A DNA stretch of 64,000 nucleotides from Betaproteobacteria bacterium (GTDB taxonomy: Bacteria; Pseudomonadota; Gammaproteobacteria; Burkholderiales; Rhodocyclaceae): positions 62,001 through 126,000 of the forward strand of contig WQYQ01000008.1 of the NCBI GenBank assembly GCA_009781175.1, written 5' to 3'. This document shows, one piece after another, positions 1 to 8,236 of the stretch. Each line of letters begins with the position of its first letter. The first letter of the stretch is position 1. The notes below the pieces were generated by a model. That model made no database searches and was not told the DNA's origin. It saw nothing but the letters and a program-made list of their open reading frames with translations. Position numbers and translations under genes: made by a program.

Positions 1-271
1 GCTTGTCACAAATGATCTCGCGGATCGCCCGCTCTTGTTCCTCTGTCAGCGTTCGCCCTTGACCCTTACGCTTGCCTCGCCTACTCGGCTTGAGGGCAGC
101 GAAGCCACCTTTTTTATAGCGGTCAATCGCCGAGCGAACCGTCGGATACGAAAGCCCACTTAGATCGACGATTTGCATCACGCCATAGCCCTTGCGATGT
201 AACCGCACCACTTGCTTGCGCCTCTCGTGCAGTTGCTCCTGTGTCGAATATCTTGCGTCGTCTTTTTCCAT
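1..271 (-). CDS. IS630-type transposase, N-terminal part (cut by window edge)
   Basis: Read on the minus strand from an ATG at 271, the frame stays open to the window edge (about 90 residues seen). The visible part is a helix-turn-helix of the winged/Tc1-mariner-like kind: a basic helix, then a segment reading GLSYPTVRSAIDRYKKGG, followed by a basic linker and TEEQERAIREII. This is the usual N-terminus of IS630-family transposases; the DDE catalytic domain would lie left of the window. It marks the left flank of the catabolic island. Family assignment is by eye, and whether the element is intact cannot be judged here. Confidence 0.75.
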   Translation of the reverse strand, partial: MEKDDARYSTQEQLHERRKQVVRLHRKGYGVMQIVDLSGLSYPTVRSAIDRYKKGGFAALKPSRRGKRKGQGRTLTEEQERAIREIICDK

Positions 272-454
272 CTGCCCTACATGGGGATTGATCCGAATAT
301 TTGAAGCATTATCGTGCCGGGTCAATAGCACACAGGGAACGGTAAGCGATGCCGTGCTCAACAAACCGTCGGGAAACGCCATCTTCGATGCCCTGGGGCA
401 GGATTTAGTCGGCGTTCACATTTATAGGTGAAAACCCTTGGAATGCATATTGAA
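272..454. other. Intergenic stretch between transposase and oxygenase promoter
   Basis: No convincing gene. A short plus-strand frame ends at 431 with a protein-like tail (NKPSGNAIFDALGQDLVG), which could be the 3' remnant of a gene cut by the insertion element, but I recognise no family and see no start. The transposon's terminal repeat should lie here; I could not pair it with another copy. Confidence 0.3.
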
Positions 455-489
455 TGCAAAGATGGGATAAGACTCGCGGTCAATGGAGT
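455..489 (+). promoter_or_regulatory. XylS-type activator operator upstream of the Rieske oxygenase gene
   Basis: TGCA at 455-458, six bases, then GGATA at 465-469 is an exact match to the XylS half-site consensus TGCA-N6-GGNTA. A degenerate second half-site (GGAGT at 485-489, one repeat unit starting 20 bp after the first) sits where a proximal site overlapping the -35 region would be. A TAATAC -10-like hexamer follows at 508-513, and the start codon is at 599. An upstream direct repeat GAATGCA (441-447 and 452-458) is spaced one helical turn apart. The XylS/AraC-type regulator encoded at 20685-21686 is the natural partner. The match is seen in the sequence; binding is inferred. Confidence 0.65.
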
Positions 490-598
490 GTCGACAACCT
501 AGTCGAGTAATACGATTTGCCGCGCGGTCACTGCCTCATCTGGTGCGCGAAAAATTACCCCCTTTACAAGGGCTAACCCTCTCTGAGGAGACAGGCAA

Positions 599-1963
599 AT
601 GTCGGACCAAACTGTTGTTCGTCGTCGCGTAGCGCAGCATTCGATCAGCGATGCGCGATACAACGATGCAAAGTCGCAATCGCAATACCAGCCCTACAAG
701 GACGCAGCCTGGGGCTTCATCAACCACTGGTATCCGGCGGTGTTCAGCAAGGAGCTGGTGGAAACCACGACCGAGAACGAAGAAGAACTTCAGACGGGCA
801 TCAAGGGCATCATGATCGCCGGCGTGCCCATCGTGCTGCGTCGCGTCGATGGCAAGGTCTACGCACTCAAGGACCAATGTGTTCACCGTGGCATTCGTCT
901 CTCCGAGAAGCCGATGTGCTTCAACAAGGAAACGATCACGTGCTGGTACCACGGCTTCACGTTCAATCTGGACGACGGCAAGCTTTCGACCATCGTGGCG
1001 AATCCGGACGACAAGCTGATCGGCACGACGGGTGTCACGACGTACCCGGTTCAGGAAGTCGCGGGCATGATCTTCGTGTTCGTTCGTGAAGACGACTTCC
1101 CGCTCGAAGACGTTCCCCCGCTGTCGGATGACCTGCCGTTCCGTTTCCCGGAAAACAACGAGCGCTTCCCGCACCCGCTGTGGCCGGATACGCCTTCGAT
1201 CCTGGACGAACACGCAGTCGCTCACGGCATCCACCGCACGGGCTTCGGCAACTGGCGTATCGCGTGCGAAAACGGCTTCGACAACGCGCACATCCTGGTC
1301 CACAAGGACAACTCCATCGTTCACGTGAAAGACTGGGTGCTGCCGCTGGGCATTCTGCCGGTCGCGGACGATTGCATTCAGGTCGTTGAAGACGAAAAGG
1401 GGCCGAAGGGCATGGTGCAGTGGCTGTTCACGGACAAGTGGCAGCCGGTGCTGGAAAACAAGGAGCTGGGTCTCAAAGTCGACAACCTGAACGGTCGCTT
1501 CTATCGCACGTCGGTGGTCGTCCCGGGCGTTCTCATGGTCGAAAACTGGCCGGAAGAGCACGTCGTTCAGTACGAGTGGTACGTCCCGATCACGGACGAT
1601 CTGCACGAGTACTGGGAAGTTCTGGTCCGCATCTGCCCGACCGAAGAAGATCGCAAGAAGTTCAAGTACCGCTTTGACCGCGTGTACAAGGAACTGTGCC
1701 TGCACGGCTTCAACGACTGCGATCTGTACGCGCGTGAAGGTATGCAGCACTTCTACGCGGATGGCACGGGCTGGGATGACGAGCAACTGGTCTCGACCGA
1801 TATCTCGCCGGTCACATGGCGCAAGCTCGCTTCGCGTCACAACCGTGGTATCGCGAAGCCGGGCAAGGGCGTCTACGGTGCTGTGAAGACCCACAGCACG
1901 CGTCTCAAGGAACTCGCTGATGGCAAGCGCCCTGAGTACTTTGTCGAACAAGTCTGGTTCTAA
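599..1963 (+). CDS. Rieske non-haem iron oxygenase, alpha subunit (CarAa/OxoO-like)
   Basis: 454 residues. The Rieske [2Fe-2S] motif is C94-x-H96 and C115-x2-H118. The mononuclear iron site is D228-x2-H231-x3-H235 with a downstream acidic ligand at D375 in DLYARE. The H-x3-H spacing and the GFDNAHILVHKD and LPLG surroundings match carbazole 1,9a-dioxygenase (CarAa) and 2-oxo-1,2-dihydroquinoline 8-monooxygenase (OxoO), which are alpha-only homotrimers. No small subunit is encoded nearby, in line with that class. A GAGGAG ribosome site precedes the ATG by 8 bases. Electron supply is probably the reductase at 3562-4587. The reaction is likely angular or ring hydroxylation of an N-heteroaromatic; the substrate is unknown. 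Confidence 0.9.
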   Translation: MSDQTVVRRRVAQHSISDARYNDAKSQSQYQPYKDAAWGFINHWYPAVFSKELVETTTENEEELQTGIKGIMIAGVPIVLRRVDGKVYALKDQCVHRGIRLSEKPMCFNKETITCWYHGFTFNLDDGKLSTIVANPDDKLIGTTGVTTYPVQEVAGMIFVFVREDDFPLEDVPPLSDDLPFRFPENNERFPHPLWPDTPSILDEHAVAHGIHRTGFGNWRIACENGFDNAHILVHKDNSIVHVKDWVLPLGILPVADDCIQVVEDEKGPKGMVQWLFTDKWQPVLENKELGLKVDNLNGRFYRTSVVVPGVLMVENWPEEHVVQYEWYVPITDDLHEYWEVLVRICPTEEDRKKFKYRFDRVYKELCLHGFNDCDLYAREGMQHFYADGTGWDDEQLVSTDISPVTWRKLASRHNRGIAKPGKGVYGAVKTHSTRLKELADGKRPEYFVEQVWF

Positions 1964-2118
1964 AGCTTGATCGGCATTCATCAGGGTGCCTATGAGCCCA
2001 TCGTAGAACCTTGTAGGACCCTGATGTCTGGTTGCGAGGGGGAGGCCAGTTCGCTCCCTTCTCGTTTCTGTGTGCATCAGGCCTCGACCTGACCAAAAAT
2101 TTATTATCCGTATCCGTC

Positions 2119-3525
2119 ATGAGCAGCCTTCCACGCGACGTGCACAATCTGGAAATCTACGATCTGTCATCGCAGATTCGCAGCGGCAAGATCAGTCCGG
2201 TAGAAGTCACCACGGCGATGCTGGCCCGCGTGGAAGCGCTGGACGCGAATTTGCATAGTTATGCTCGTGTAACGCCTGAACTGGCACTGAAGCAAGCGGA
2301 GCAAGCAGAGAAAGAAATCAAAGCCGGTAACGTGAGGAGTCCTCTTCACGGTATTCCGGTCGCAGTTAAAGATTTGTTTGATACCAGGGGCATCGTGACT
2401 GCCGGTGGTATGCCGATTCATGCGCAGCGCGTACCCACGGAAAACGCGACGGTCGTGCAACGTCTGCAAGATGCAGGGTCGGTGATGCTGGGCAAGCTGC
2501 AAATGACGGAGGGCGCGTTCGCCATCCATCATCCGACGATCCCCGATCCTGTTAATCCGTGGGGTGCCGCGCACTGGTGTGGTGCCAGTTCCTCGGGTTG
2601 CGGTGTGGCCACAGCGGCTCGTCTGTGCTATGGCGCGATCGGTTCGGATACGGGTGGTTCGGTGCGTTTTCCCAGTGCAGCTAACAATCTGACGGGATTG
2701 AAGACCACTTACGGCACGATCAGCCGTAGGGGCACGATGGAGCTGGCTGCATCGCTGGACCACGTGGGACCCATGGCTCGTTCGGCCCGTGATGTGCTGC
2801 TCCTTCTCGCCATTATTGGTGGTCACGATACGCAACGACTGCTCGCCCTCATTGACGAACAACGATTCGCCGATTTCCTGAACGGTTTCAAGGGGTTGCG
2901 AATAGGCGTGGACGAATCGTGGATTTCGGATGGTGTCGATCCCGTGATCCAGCGCGCGATTCAACAGGTCAAGGTCATCCTTGCCGAGGCCGGCGGAGAA
3001 ATCAAGAGCATCAAGGTTCCGGATACGCGGGCCACCAGTTCCAACTGGGAGCATCACTGCGGCGTTCAAACCGCTGTTGCTCATGAAGCGACTTATCCCA
3101 GCAGGGCCGCTGAATATGGTCCTGCACTGGCCCGTTTGATTGATCAGGGACGGGAACTCAAGGCTGTGGACTACGAGCGATTCATTCGCGATGCCCAGCA
3201 GTTTGCGCGTGAGATGGATGCGGTTTTCACGGATGTGGATGTCGTATTGGCTCCGGTGCAGCCCTACGCGGCTCCGACGTATGAACAGTTGGCAGGTCTG
3301 GCAACAGACCCCGAGGCTAACCGGCGCCTGATTCAGTTCACGTCGCCGTTCAACGCCTCGGGACATCCCGCATTGTCGATACCCATTGGATTTACAGAGC
3401 AAGGATTGCCCATCGGTGGGCAACTCATTGGCCGCAAGTATCAAGACGACCTGCTGTGTATGGTCGGCATGGTATTGCAGAGCCACAGTGATTGGCATCG
3501 TCAGGTCCCGCCTGGGTTGGCTTGA
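2119..3525 (+). CDS. Amidase-signature family hydrolase (first of two)
   Basis: 468 residues from the ATG at 2119; an upstream in-frame start at 2032 would add 29 residues without family resemblance. The Ser-cisSer-Lys triad is complete: K84 in VAVKDLFD, cis-Ser S157 in GASSSG, nucleophile S181 in SDTGGSVRFPSA. Members hydrolyse amides, including lactams, ureas and aryl amides. The gene sits between the oxygenase and its reductase, so it probably acts early in the same pathway, for example removing an amide or opening a lactam. It is clearly diverged from the second amidase at 6749-8197, suggesting two distinct amide-cleaving steps. Substrate unknown. Confidence 0.88.
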   Translation: MSSLPRDVHNLEIYDLSSQIRSGKISPVEVTTAMLARVEALDANLHSYARVTPELALKQAEQAEKEIKAGNVRSPLHGIPVAVKDLFDTRGIVTAGGMPIHAQRVPTENATVVQRLQDAGSVMLGKLQMTEGAFAIHHPTIPDPVNPWGAAHWCGASSSGCGVATAARLCYGAIGSDTGGSVRFPSAANNLTGLKTTYGTISRRGTMELAASLDHVGPMARSARDVLLLLAIIGGHDTQRLLALIDEQRFADFLNGFKGLRIGVDESWISDGVDPVIQRAIQQVKVILAEAGGEIKSIKVPDTRATSSNWEHHCGVQTAVAHEATYPSRAAEYGPALARLIDQGRELKAVDYERFIRDAQQFAREMDAVFTDVDVVLAPVQPYAAPTYEQLAGLATDPEANRRLIQFTSPFNASGHPALSIPIGFTEQGLPIGGQLIGRKYQDDLLCMVGMVLQSHSDWHRQVPPGLA

Positions 3526-3561
3526 TTGATATTGAAAACATTTTGTTTTGCGGATTAAGTC

Positions 3562-4587
3562 ATGCCCCAAGCTCATCAGGTAACCATTAACTTCGCAGAC
3601 GGCGTGAGCCGTACATTTGCCGCCGAGTCGGGTGAAAGCGTTCTCGAAGCCGCAATCAAGGCCGAAGTGCCTGTGCTGTATCAGTGCAAGGCCGGGGCTT
3701 GCGCGTCCTGCACGTGCAAGCTCGCGGAAGGTGATGCCGTGTCTATCCCTGGTGCCAGTTCGACGCTCCTCGCTTCGGAATACGCAGAAGGAAATCGGTT
3801 GCTATGCGTTACGAAGGCCGAATCTGATTGTTCATTCAACGTCGCATACGGTTCGGAAGTCGGCTCGTCGGTCGCCCAGGAGGTGAAGGTCTTCATCGAC
3901 TCCGTGGAGCGTATCGCGCCCAACGTGATGCGTCTGACTGTCGAGCTGGCCGAAGGCAACTGGCTCGAATTCAGGCCCGGGCAGTTCATGCAGATCACGG
4001 TGCCGGGTTTGGGTGTTCTGCGCAGCTACAGCCCATCGTCTACGTCGGTGACCTTGCCAAAGATGGAATTTCTGGTCCGGTTGCTGCCCAATGGCGCGAT
4101 GTCCACGTTCCTGGAAAATGATGCAGAAGTGGATCAGGTTCTGACGATGAAGGGACCATATGGGGCTTTCTTCCTGCGTGAAGAGCATCGTCGTGTGCCG
4201 CATATCTTCGTTGCCGGTGGGACGGGTCTGGCTCCGATCCTGTCGATGATTGACACGCTCAGGCAGACCTCGGGCAAGAAGCCGCCGATGCTGCTCTCGT
4301 TTGGTTGCGCGGTCCCTGAAGCGCTGTTTGCTCTGGATGACATCGAGCTGCGTCAGCACTGGTTGCCGACGTTGAAGACCCGGGTCTGCGTGGATCGCAA
4401 CGCTACGGAAGGCCTGCACGAAGGTTCACCGGTCTCGGCCCTCAAGGAAGGTGATGTGACGGATCCGGACACGGTGGCTTATCTGTGCGGCCCGCAGCCG
4501 ATGATCGACGCGGCAACCAGGCGTCTGATCGAGTTTGGCATGAAGCCGGAATTGATTTTCGCAGAGCAGTTTGTTGCATCGAATTAA
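3562..4587 (+). CDS. Oxygenase reductase component, [2Fe-2S] ferredoxin plus FAD/NAD(P)H domains
   Basis: 341 residues. An N-terminal plant-type ferredoxin domain has the cluster cysteines C42, C47, C50 and C82. It is followed by a ferredoxin-NADP reductase-like module with the flavin motif RSYS (154-157) and the nucleotide motif GGTG (219-222). The domain order matches BenC/OxoR-type reductases of two-component Rieske systems, which pass electrons from NAD(P)H straight to the terminal oxygenase without a separate ferredoxin. No free ferredoxin gene exists in the cluster, so this is the likely partner of the oxygenase at 599-1963. No obvious Shine-Dalgarno sequence precedes the ATG, 36 bases after the amidase stop. 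Confidence 0.9.
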   Translation: MPQAHQVTINFADGVSRTFAAESGESVLEAAIKAEVPVLYQCKAGACASCTCKLAEGDAVSIPGASSTLLASEYAEGNRLLCVTKAESDCSFNVAYGSEVGSSVAQEVKVFIDSVERIAPNVMRLTVELAEGNWLEFRPGQFMQITVPGLGVLRSYSPSSTSVTLPKMEFLVRLLPNGAMSTFLENDAEVDQVLTMKGPYGAFFLREEHRRVPHIFVAGGTGLAPILSMIDTLRQTSGKKPPMLLSFGCAVPEALFALDDIELRQHWLPTLKTRVCVDRNATEGLHEGSPVSALKEGDVTDPDTVAYLCGPQPMIDAATRRLIEFGMKPELIFAEQFVASN

Positions 4588-4596
4588 GGAATGGAC

Positions 4597-5925
4597 ATGG
4601 AATTCAAACCCACGAAACAAATGCCATTTTCGGTTCAGCAGGCAGAATGGTACGAAAAGGCCAAGGCCAACCTGAGTTCGAAGCGTCTTCAAAAACTGCT
4701 GTTCGAGCTGACGGACATTCACAGCCCGACCGGTTCGACGCGTGAAGCTGCTGACTATATGCAGCATCATATGGAGATGATCGGGCTGCAAACGAAAACG
4801 CATGACAACTCGGCCATCAGCCGTTCGGTTATGGGTGAACACCGGGGCACCGGGGGCGGCGCGTCGCTGCTGCTTTATGCGCCTATTGACACTCACCTTG
4901 ATCGCACCAAGGAAGAAGAGATTCTTTCGGGCCCCGGTCAAGAAGCGGATTTGCAGCCGCACGCCACGCAGATCGAAGACTGGGTATTGGGCCTCGGCGC
5001 TTCGAATCCGAAAGGCATGATTGCCACGCACGTTGAAGTTGCAACGGCAGTGCTGGAAGCGGGTATTCCGCTGAAGGGCAATCTGCTTGTCGGCATGGCT
5101 GATGGTGGTATGCCCGTTGACATCAAAGAGCGTTATTCGGGCATGTCGAATGGCGTGATCAATTTGCTCAATCGTGGCATGTACCCCGATTTCGCCATCA
5201 TCATGAAGCCGTGGAACTGGGTCTACCACGAAGAGCCGGGGATGGCCTGGTTCAAGATCACGGTCAAGGGCACGATGGGCTATGCGGGTATCCCGCACAA
5301 CGTTCCGGGTTTCCGTTCGTCGGTGGTTCCCGCTGCGACGGTGATTCAGGAGTTGCAAGCATGGCTTCCTGAATACGCGACACGCAATACGTCGGGCGTT
5401 ATCGAGCCCCATGGCTGGATTGCGGGCGTTCGCGGCGGTCAGGTCGAAAGACCTGCATTCCCGTCCGCAGTCACAGAGATTTTCTTCGACGTTCGTGTGA
5501 ATCCCCGCACGAGCCCCGCCGATGTCAAGGCACAGTTCGCGAACTTCATCCAGGACGTGAAGACTCGTCATCCGGAAATCGCTATGGACTGGGAAATGTA
5601 CGGCTCGGTCCCGGGCGGCACCACTGATCCGGAAAACTGGATTATTCAGTCGGCCAAGCGTGGTTGGGAGCACATCGAGGGACGTCCGCATGGCGTTCCC
5701 GACATGCTGGCCGGTCAAACGGACGGTGCGGCCCTCCGTCGTTACGGTGTGCCAACTGCTCGTATCGGTTGGCCGTGGCCGGCTCAGGGCGCACCGGTGC
5801 CTGTTGCTGAGGGTCTGGGCGGCATGGGTGCCACCTACGTTCCCGACCTGATGCCCTGCGCTGAGAAGATCCTGTATGCGGTGATCGACACGCTTACCCG
5901 TGACCGGAGCGAGCTTGGCCTTTAA
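4597..5925 (+). CDS. M20 peptidase-family protein lacking the canonical zinc site
   Basis: 442 residues from the ATG at 4597, which has AAGGA six bases upstream; the ATG at 4591 is too close to that site. The fold signature of M20 (DapE/ArgE/carboxypeptidase G2) is clear along the whole length, but aligned by eye every metal or catalytic position except one is changed: the GHxD histidine is P96 (APID), the bridging aspartate is N137 (GASNPKG), the DEE motif is DGG (169-171), the next ligand is K204 (IMKP), and the C-terminal histidine is not found. D98 and the TDG motif remain. The frame is intact, so this looks like a conserved protein with altered or lost hydrolase chemistry. Confidence 0.75.
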   Translation: MEFKPTKQMPFSVQQAEWYEKAKANLSSKRLQKLLFELTDIHSPTGSTREAADYMQHHMEMIGLQTKTHDNSAISRSVMGEHRGTGGGASLLLYAPIDTHLDRTKEEEILSGPGQEADLQPHATQIEDWVLGLGASNPKGMIATHVEVATAVLEAGIPLKGNLLVGMADGGMPVDIKERYSGMSNGVINLLNRGMYPDFAIIMKPWNWVYHEEPGMAWFKITVKGTMGYAGIPHNVPGFRSSVVPAATVIQELQAWLPEYATRNTSGVIEPHGWIAGVRGGQVERPAFPSAVTEIFFDVRVNPRTSPADVKAQFANFIQDVKTRHPEIAMDWEMYGSVPGGTTDPENWIIQSAKRGWEHIEGRPHGVPDMLAGQTDGAALRRYGVPTARIGWPWPAQGAPVPVAEGLGGMGATYVPDLMPCAEKILYAVIDTLTRDRSELGL

Positions 5926-5973
5926 GTTTCTGTAGTTGTAGTTCCATAACCGGAAAAAAAGAAGGAGACAGGC

Positions 5974-6714
5974 ATGGGTAAGAAGCGCATCAAGATGATT
6001 TTCCCGGTTCCGATGAGCGAGGCAACTCGTCCTCTGGTGGAGTCGCAACTGCCGCCTTCGATGCAGCGCCCGGACATCGAAGTTGAATTCGTGGGCGCTG
6101 GTCAGGTCATGACGCTCGCAGATTCGTACCTCGATATGGCAGTCATGGAAATGGCTGTGATTCAGGCGGGCATCAAGGCCGAAGAGCAGGGCTTCGATGC
6201 CGTGTGTATCAACACAGTTTCGGATTCGGGTCTCTACGCGCTCCGCTCGCGTCTGTCGATTCCGGTGATGGCCCCGGCTATCACGTCGTTCCATCTCGCG
6301 TGCTCGCTTGGTCACAAGTTCAGCGTCCTGACTATGTGGCCACAGTGGCACGCGTTGTACAAGAAGACGACGAAGGAATACGGTCTGGAGCATCGTCTGG
6401 CCTCGATCCGTGACATCGGCGTTCGCCCCGATACGCAGGAGCTGCTTCAGGGAAAGGAAGAGATCGTATTCGCGGCCCTGGTCGAGGCCGGTAAGAAGGC
6501 AATCGAAGAAGACGGTGCGGACGTGCTGGTCCTGGGTTCTACCACGATGCATCAGTCGCACGAATACCTGGCCAGGCACCTGAACGTACCGGTTCTGAAT
6601 CCGGGCGTGGTCGCATACAAGTATTGCGAAATGCTGCTCGATCTCGGACTGTGCCACAGCAAAACCGCATTCCCGAGCCCGGAAACGAACAAGGACGCAG
6701 CGTTCGGCCTCTAA
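5974..6714 (+). CDS. Asp/Glu/hydantoin racemase-family protein lacking both catalytic cysteines
   Basis: 246 residues with a perfect AAGGAG ribosome site. The family layout is recognisable: an N-terminal alpha/beta lobe, the segment VSDSGLYALRSRLSIPV, and the second-lobe segment ADVLVLGSTTMH. In hydantoin racemases these carry the two thiol acid/base residues (CFxDPG and LGCAGM). Here they are T81 and S189; a cysteine at 78 is three residues off register. Two-thiol racemase or maleate-isomerase chemistry therefore looks unlikely. It follows the M20-like gene by 48 bases, and both have lost canonical residues. The real function is unknown; it may bind a ring-derived diacid or act with the M20-like protein. 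Confidence 0.75.
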   Translation: MGKKRIKMIFPVPMSEATRPLVESQLPPSMQRPDIEVEFVGAGQVMTLADSYLDMAVMEMAVIQAGIKAEEQGFDAVCINTVSDSGLYALRSRLSIPVMAPAITSFHLACSLGHKFSVLTMWPQWHALYKKTTKEYGLEHRLASIRDIGVRPDTQELLQGKEEIVFAALVEAGKKAIEEDGADVLVLGSTTMHQSHEYLARHLNVPVLNPGVVAYKYCEMLLDLGLCHSKTAFPSPETNKDAAFGL

Positions 6715-6748
6715 AGCTGCCAAGGATGCCCGCCGGTAAGGATTAGAC

Positions 6749-8197
6749 ATGCCGCACGATAAAGATCAACCGTTCATCGATTTCACGATGGCCGATGCCG
6801 CTCGGGCTTTTCGCGATGGATCGGTGACGAGTACCCAGTTGGTATTGGCCTGTCTGGAACGTATCAACGCAGGAAAAGCCCTGAATGCATTCGTTACCGT
6901 TGATGCAGAGGGCGCTTTGAAGGCAGCAGCGGCCATTGATAACGCACGGCAGACGGCGATTCCGTTGGGGCCTTTGGCAGGCATCCCTATCGTGGTCAAG
7001 GACAACATCCACAGCGCGGGTATCCGCTGCACCGCAGGTAGCCCCGCATTCGCAGACTTCGTGCCTGTCGCGGATGCCCCGACTTTGCGCAAGCTGCGGG
7101 ATGCCGGCGCCATCGTGCTGGGCAAGACCAACATGCATGAACTGGCCTACGGGGCGACGGGCTACAACGGTGCCTTCAATACGGGTGCAGGCCGTGGGGT
7201 GCGTAATGCCTACGACCCGACCAGGATTGCCGGCGGTTCGTCCTCGGGCTCGGCCGCGGCTCTCGGCGCGCGTATGGCACTCGGGGCATTGGGAACCGAT
7301 ACAGGCGGCTCGATGCGCATTCCTCCGGCACTCAACGGCGTGGCTTCGCTGCGTCCGACGTGGGGTCGCTACTCGGGCCTGGGCGTGATTCCCATTGCGA
7401 CGACTCGGGATACCGTGGGCCCGATGGCGTTGAACATGCAAGACGTAGCGCTGCTTGACGGTGTGATTGCCGACGAGTACGCGTTGCCCCACGTCGAACT
7501 CAAGAAGCTACGTCTGGGCCTTCCCGCGGAGTTTTGGGCGAATCTCGATCTCGACACACGCGAGGTAGCAGGCTCCGTGGTGACGCGTCTCACTCAGTTG
7601 GGCGTGACCTTCATTGATCTGGGCGAAACCGGATTGATGGAACTGAATGATGCGGTTGGCTTCCAGGCTGTGGTTGGCGAGTCCCGATCCAGCATGGAGC
7701 AGTACCTGGAGGACAACGGCCATCAGATGACGATCGAAAAACTGGCCGAGAAGATCGACAGTCCAGACGTGAAGTGGATTTATGAAAACTGGGTGCTGCC
7801 CAACAAGTTCCCGAATGCTGCAGGTGAACTCGTGGATGTGGCGCCCATGTACGAGCAGGCACAAAAGGCCGGTGGCGGACGAGATCGGTTACGCGCCAGG
7901 TATGCCGAACTGTTTGCCGAACATCAGCTGGACGCGCTGATCTTCCCGACGACCGCGTGCGTGGCGCCCAGTGCGGACGACAGCATTTATGAGGAAGCGA
8001 ACTTCCGGCGCCTGATCCAGAACACCGAGCCGATGGCGAGTGCCGGGCTCCCGGGTCTGAATCTTCCGGCGGGACTTGGTTCCCATACGGGGCTCCCGGT
8101 TGGCATGGAGTTCGATGGTCCGCAAGGTTCGGATCGACGGCTGCTCGCCATTGGCATTTTGCTGGAAAGCGTTCTGGGCTGCATTGCGCGCCCCTGA
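6749..8197 (+). CDS. Amidase-signature family hydrolase (second of two)
   Basis: 482 residues with TAAGGA upstream of the ATG. The catalytic triad is complete: K84 in VVKDNIHS, cis-Ser S164 in GGSSSG, nucleophile S188 in TDTGGSMRIPPA. It is closer to the general amidase/indoleacetamide-hydrolase type than the first amidase. It belongs to the same operon, 34 bases after the racemase-like gene. A second intact amidase suggests either a second C-N bond in the substrate or a different pathway intermediate. Specificity cannot be read from sequence. Confidence 0.88.
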   Translation: MPHDKDQPFIDFTMADAARAFRDGSVTSTQLVLACLERINAGKALNAFVTVDAEGALKAAAAIDNARQTAIPLGPLAGIPIVVKDNIHSAGIRCTAGSPAFADFVPVADAPTLRKLRDAGAIVLGKTNMHELAYGATGYNGAFNTGAGRGVRNAYDPTRIAGGSSSGSAAALGARMALGALGTDTGGSMRIPPALNGVASLRPTWGRYSGLGVIPIATTRDTVGPMALNMQDVALLDGVIADEYALPHVELKKLRLGLPAEFWANLDLDTREVAGSVVTRLTQLGVTFIDLGETGLMELNDAVGFQAVVGESRSSMEQYLEDNGHQMTIEKLAEKIDSPDVKWIYENWVLPNKFPNAAGELVDVAPMYEQAQKAGGGRDRLRARYAELFAEHQLDALIFPTTACVAPSADDSIYEEANFRRLIQNTEPMASAGLPGLNLPAGLGSHTGLPVGMEFDGPQGSDRRLLAIGILLESVLGCIARP

Positions 8198-8236
8198 AGG
8201 GCACCTATACGTTGTTTCTACAAGGGTTGAATAAAG

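Noticed and set aside
536..2077. 513-residue minus-strand frame opposite the Rieske oxygenase
   Set aside because: Shadow of the oxygenase gene, whose iron and cluster ligands are unmistakable; no motifs in the antisense translation.
4426..6750. 774-residue minus-strand open frame covering the M20-like and racemase-like genes
   Set aside because: It is antisense to well-supported genes with ribosome sites and family motifs, and its translation is rich in Arg and His without any domain; long antisense frames are expected from the third-position GC bias here.
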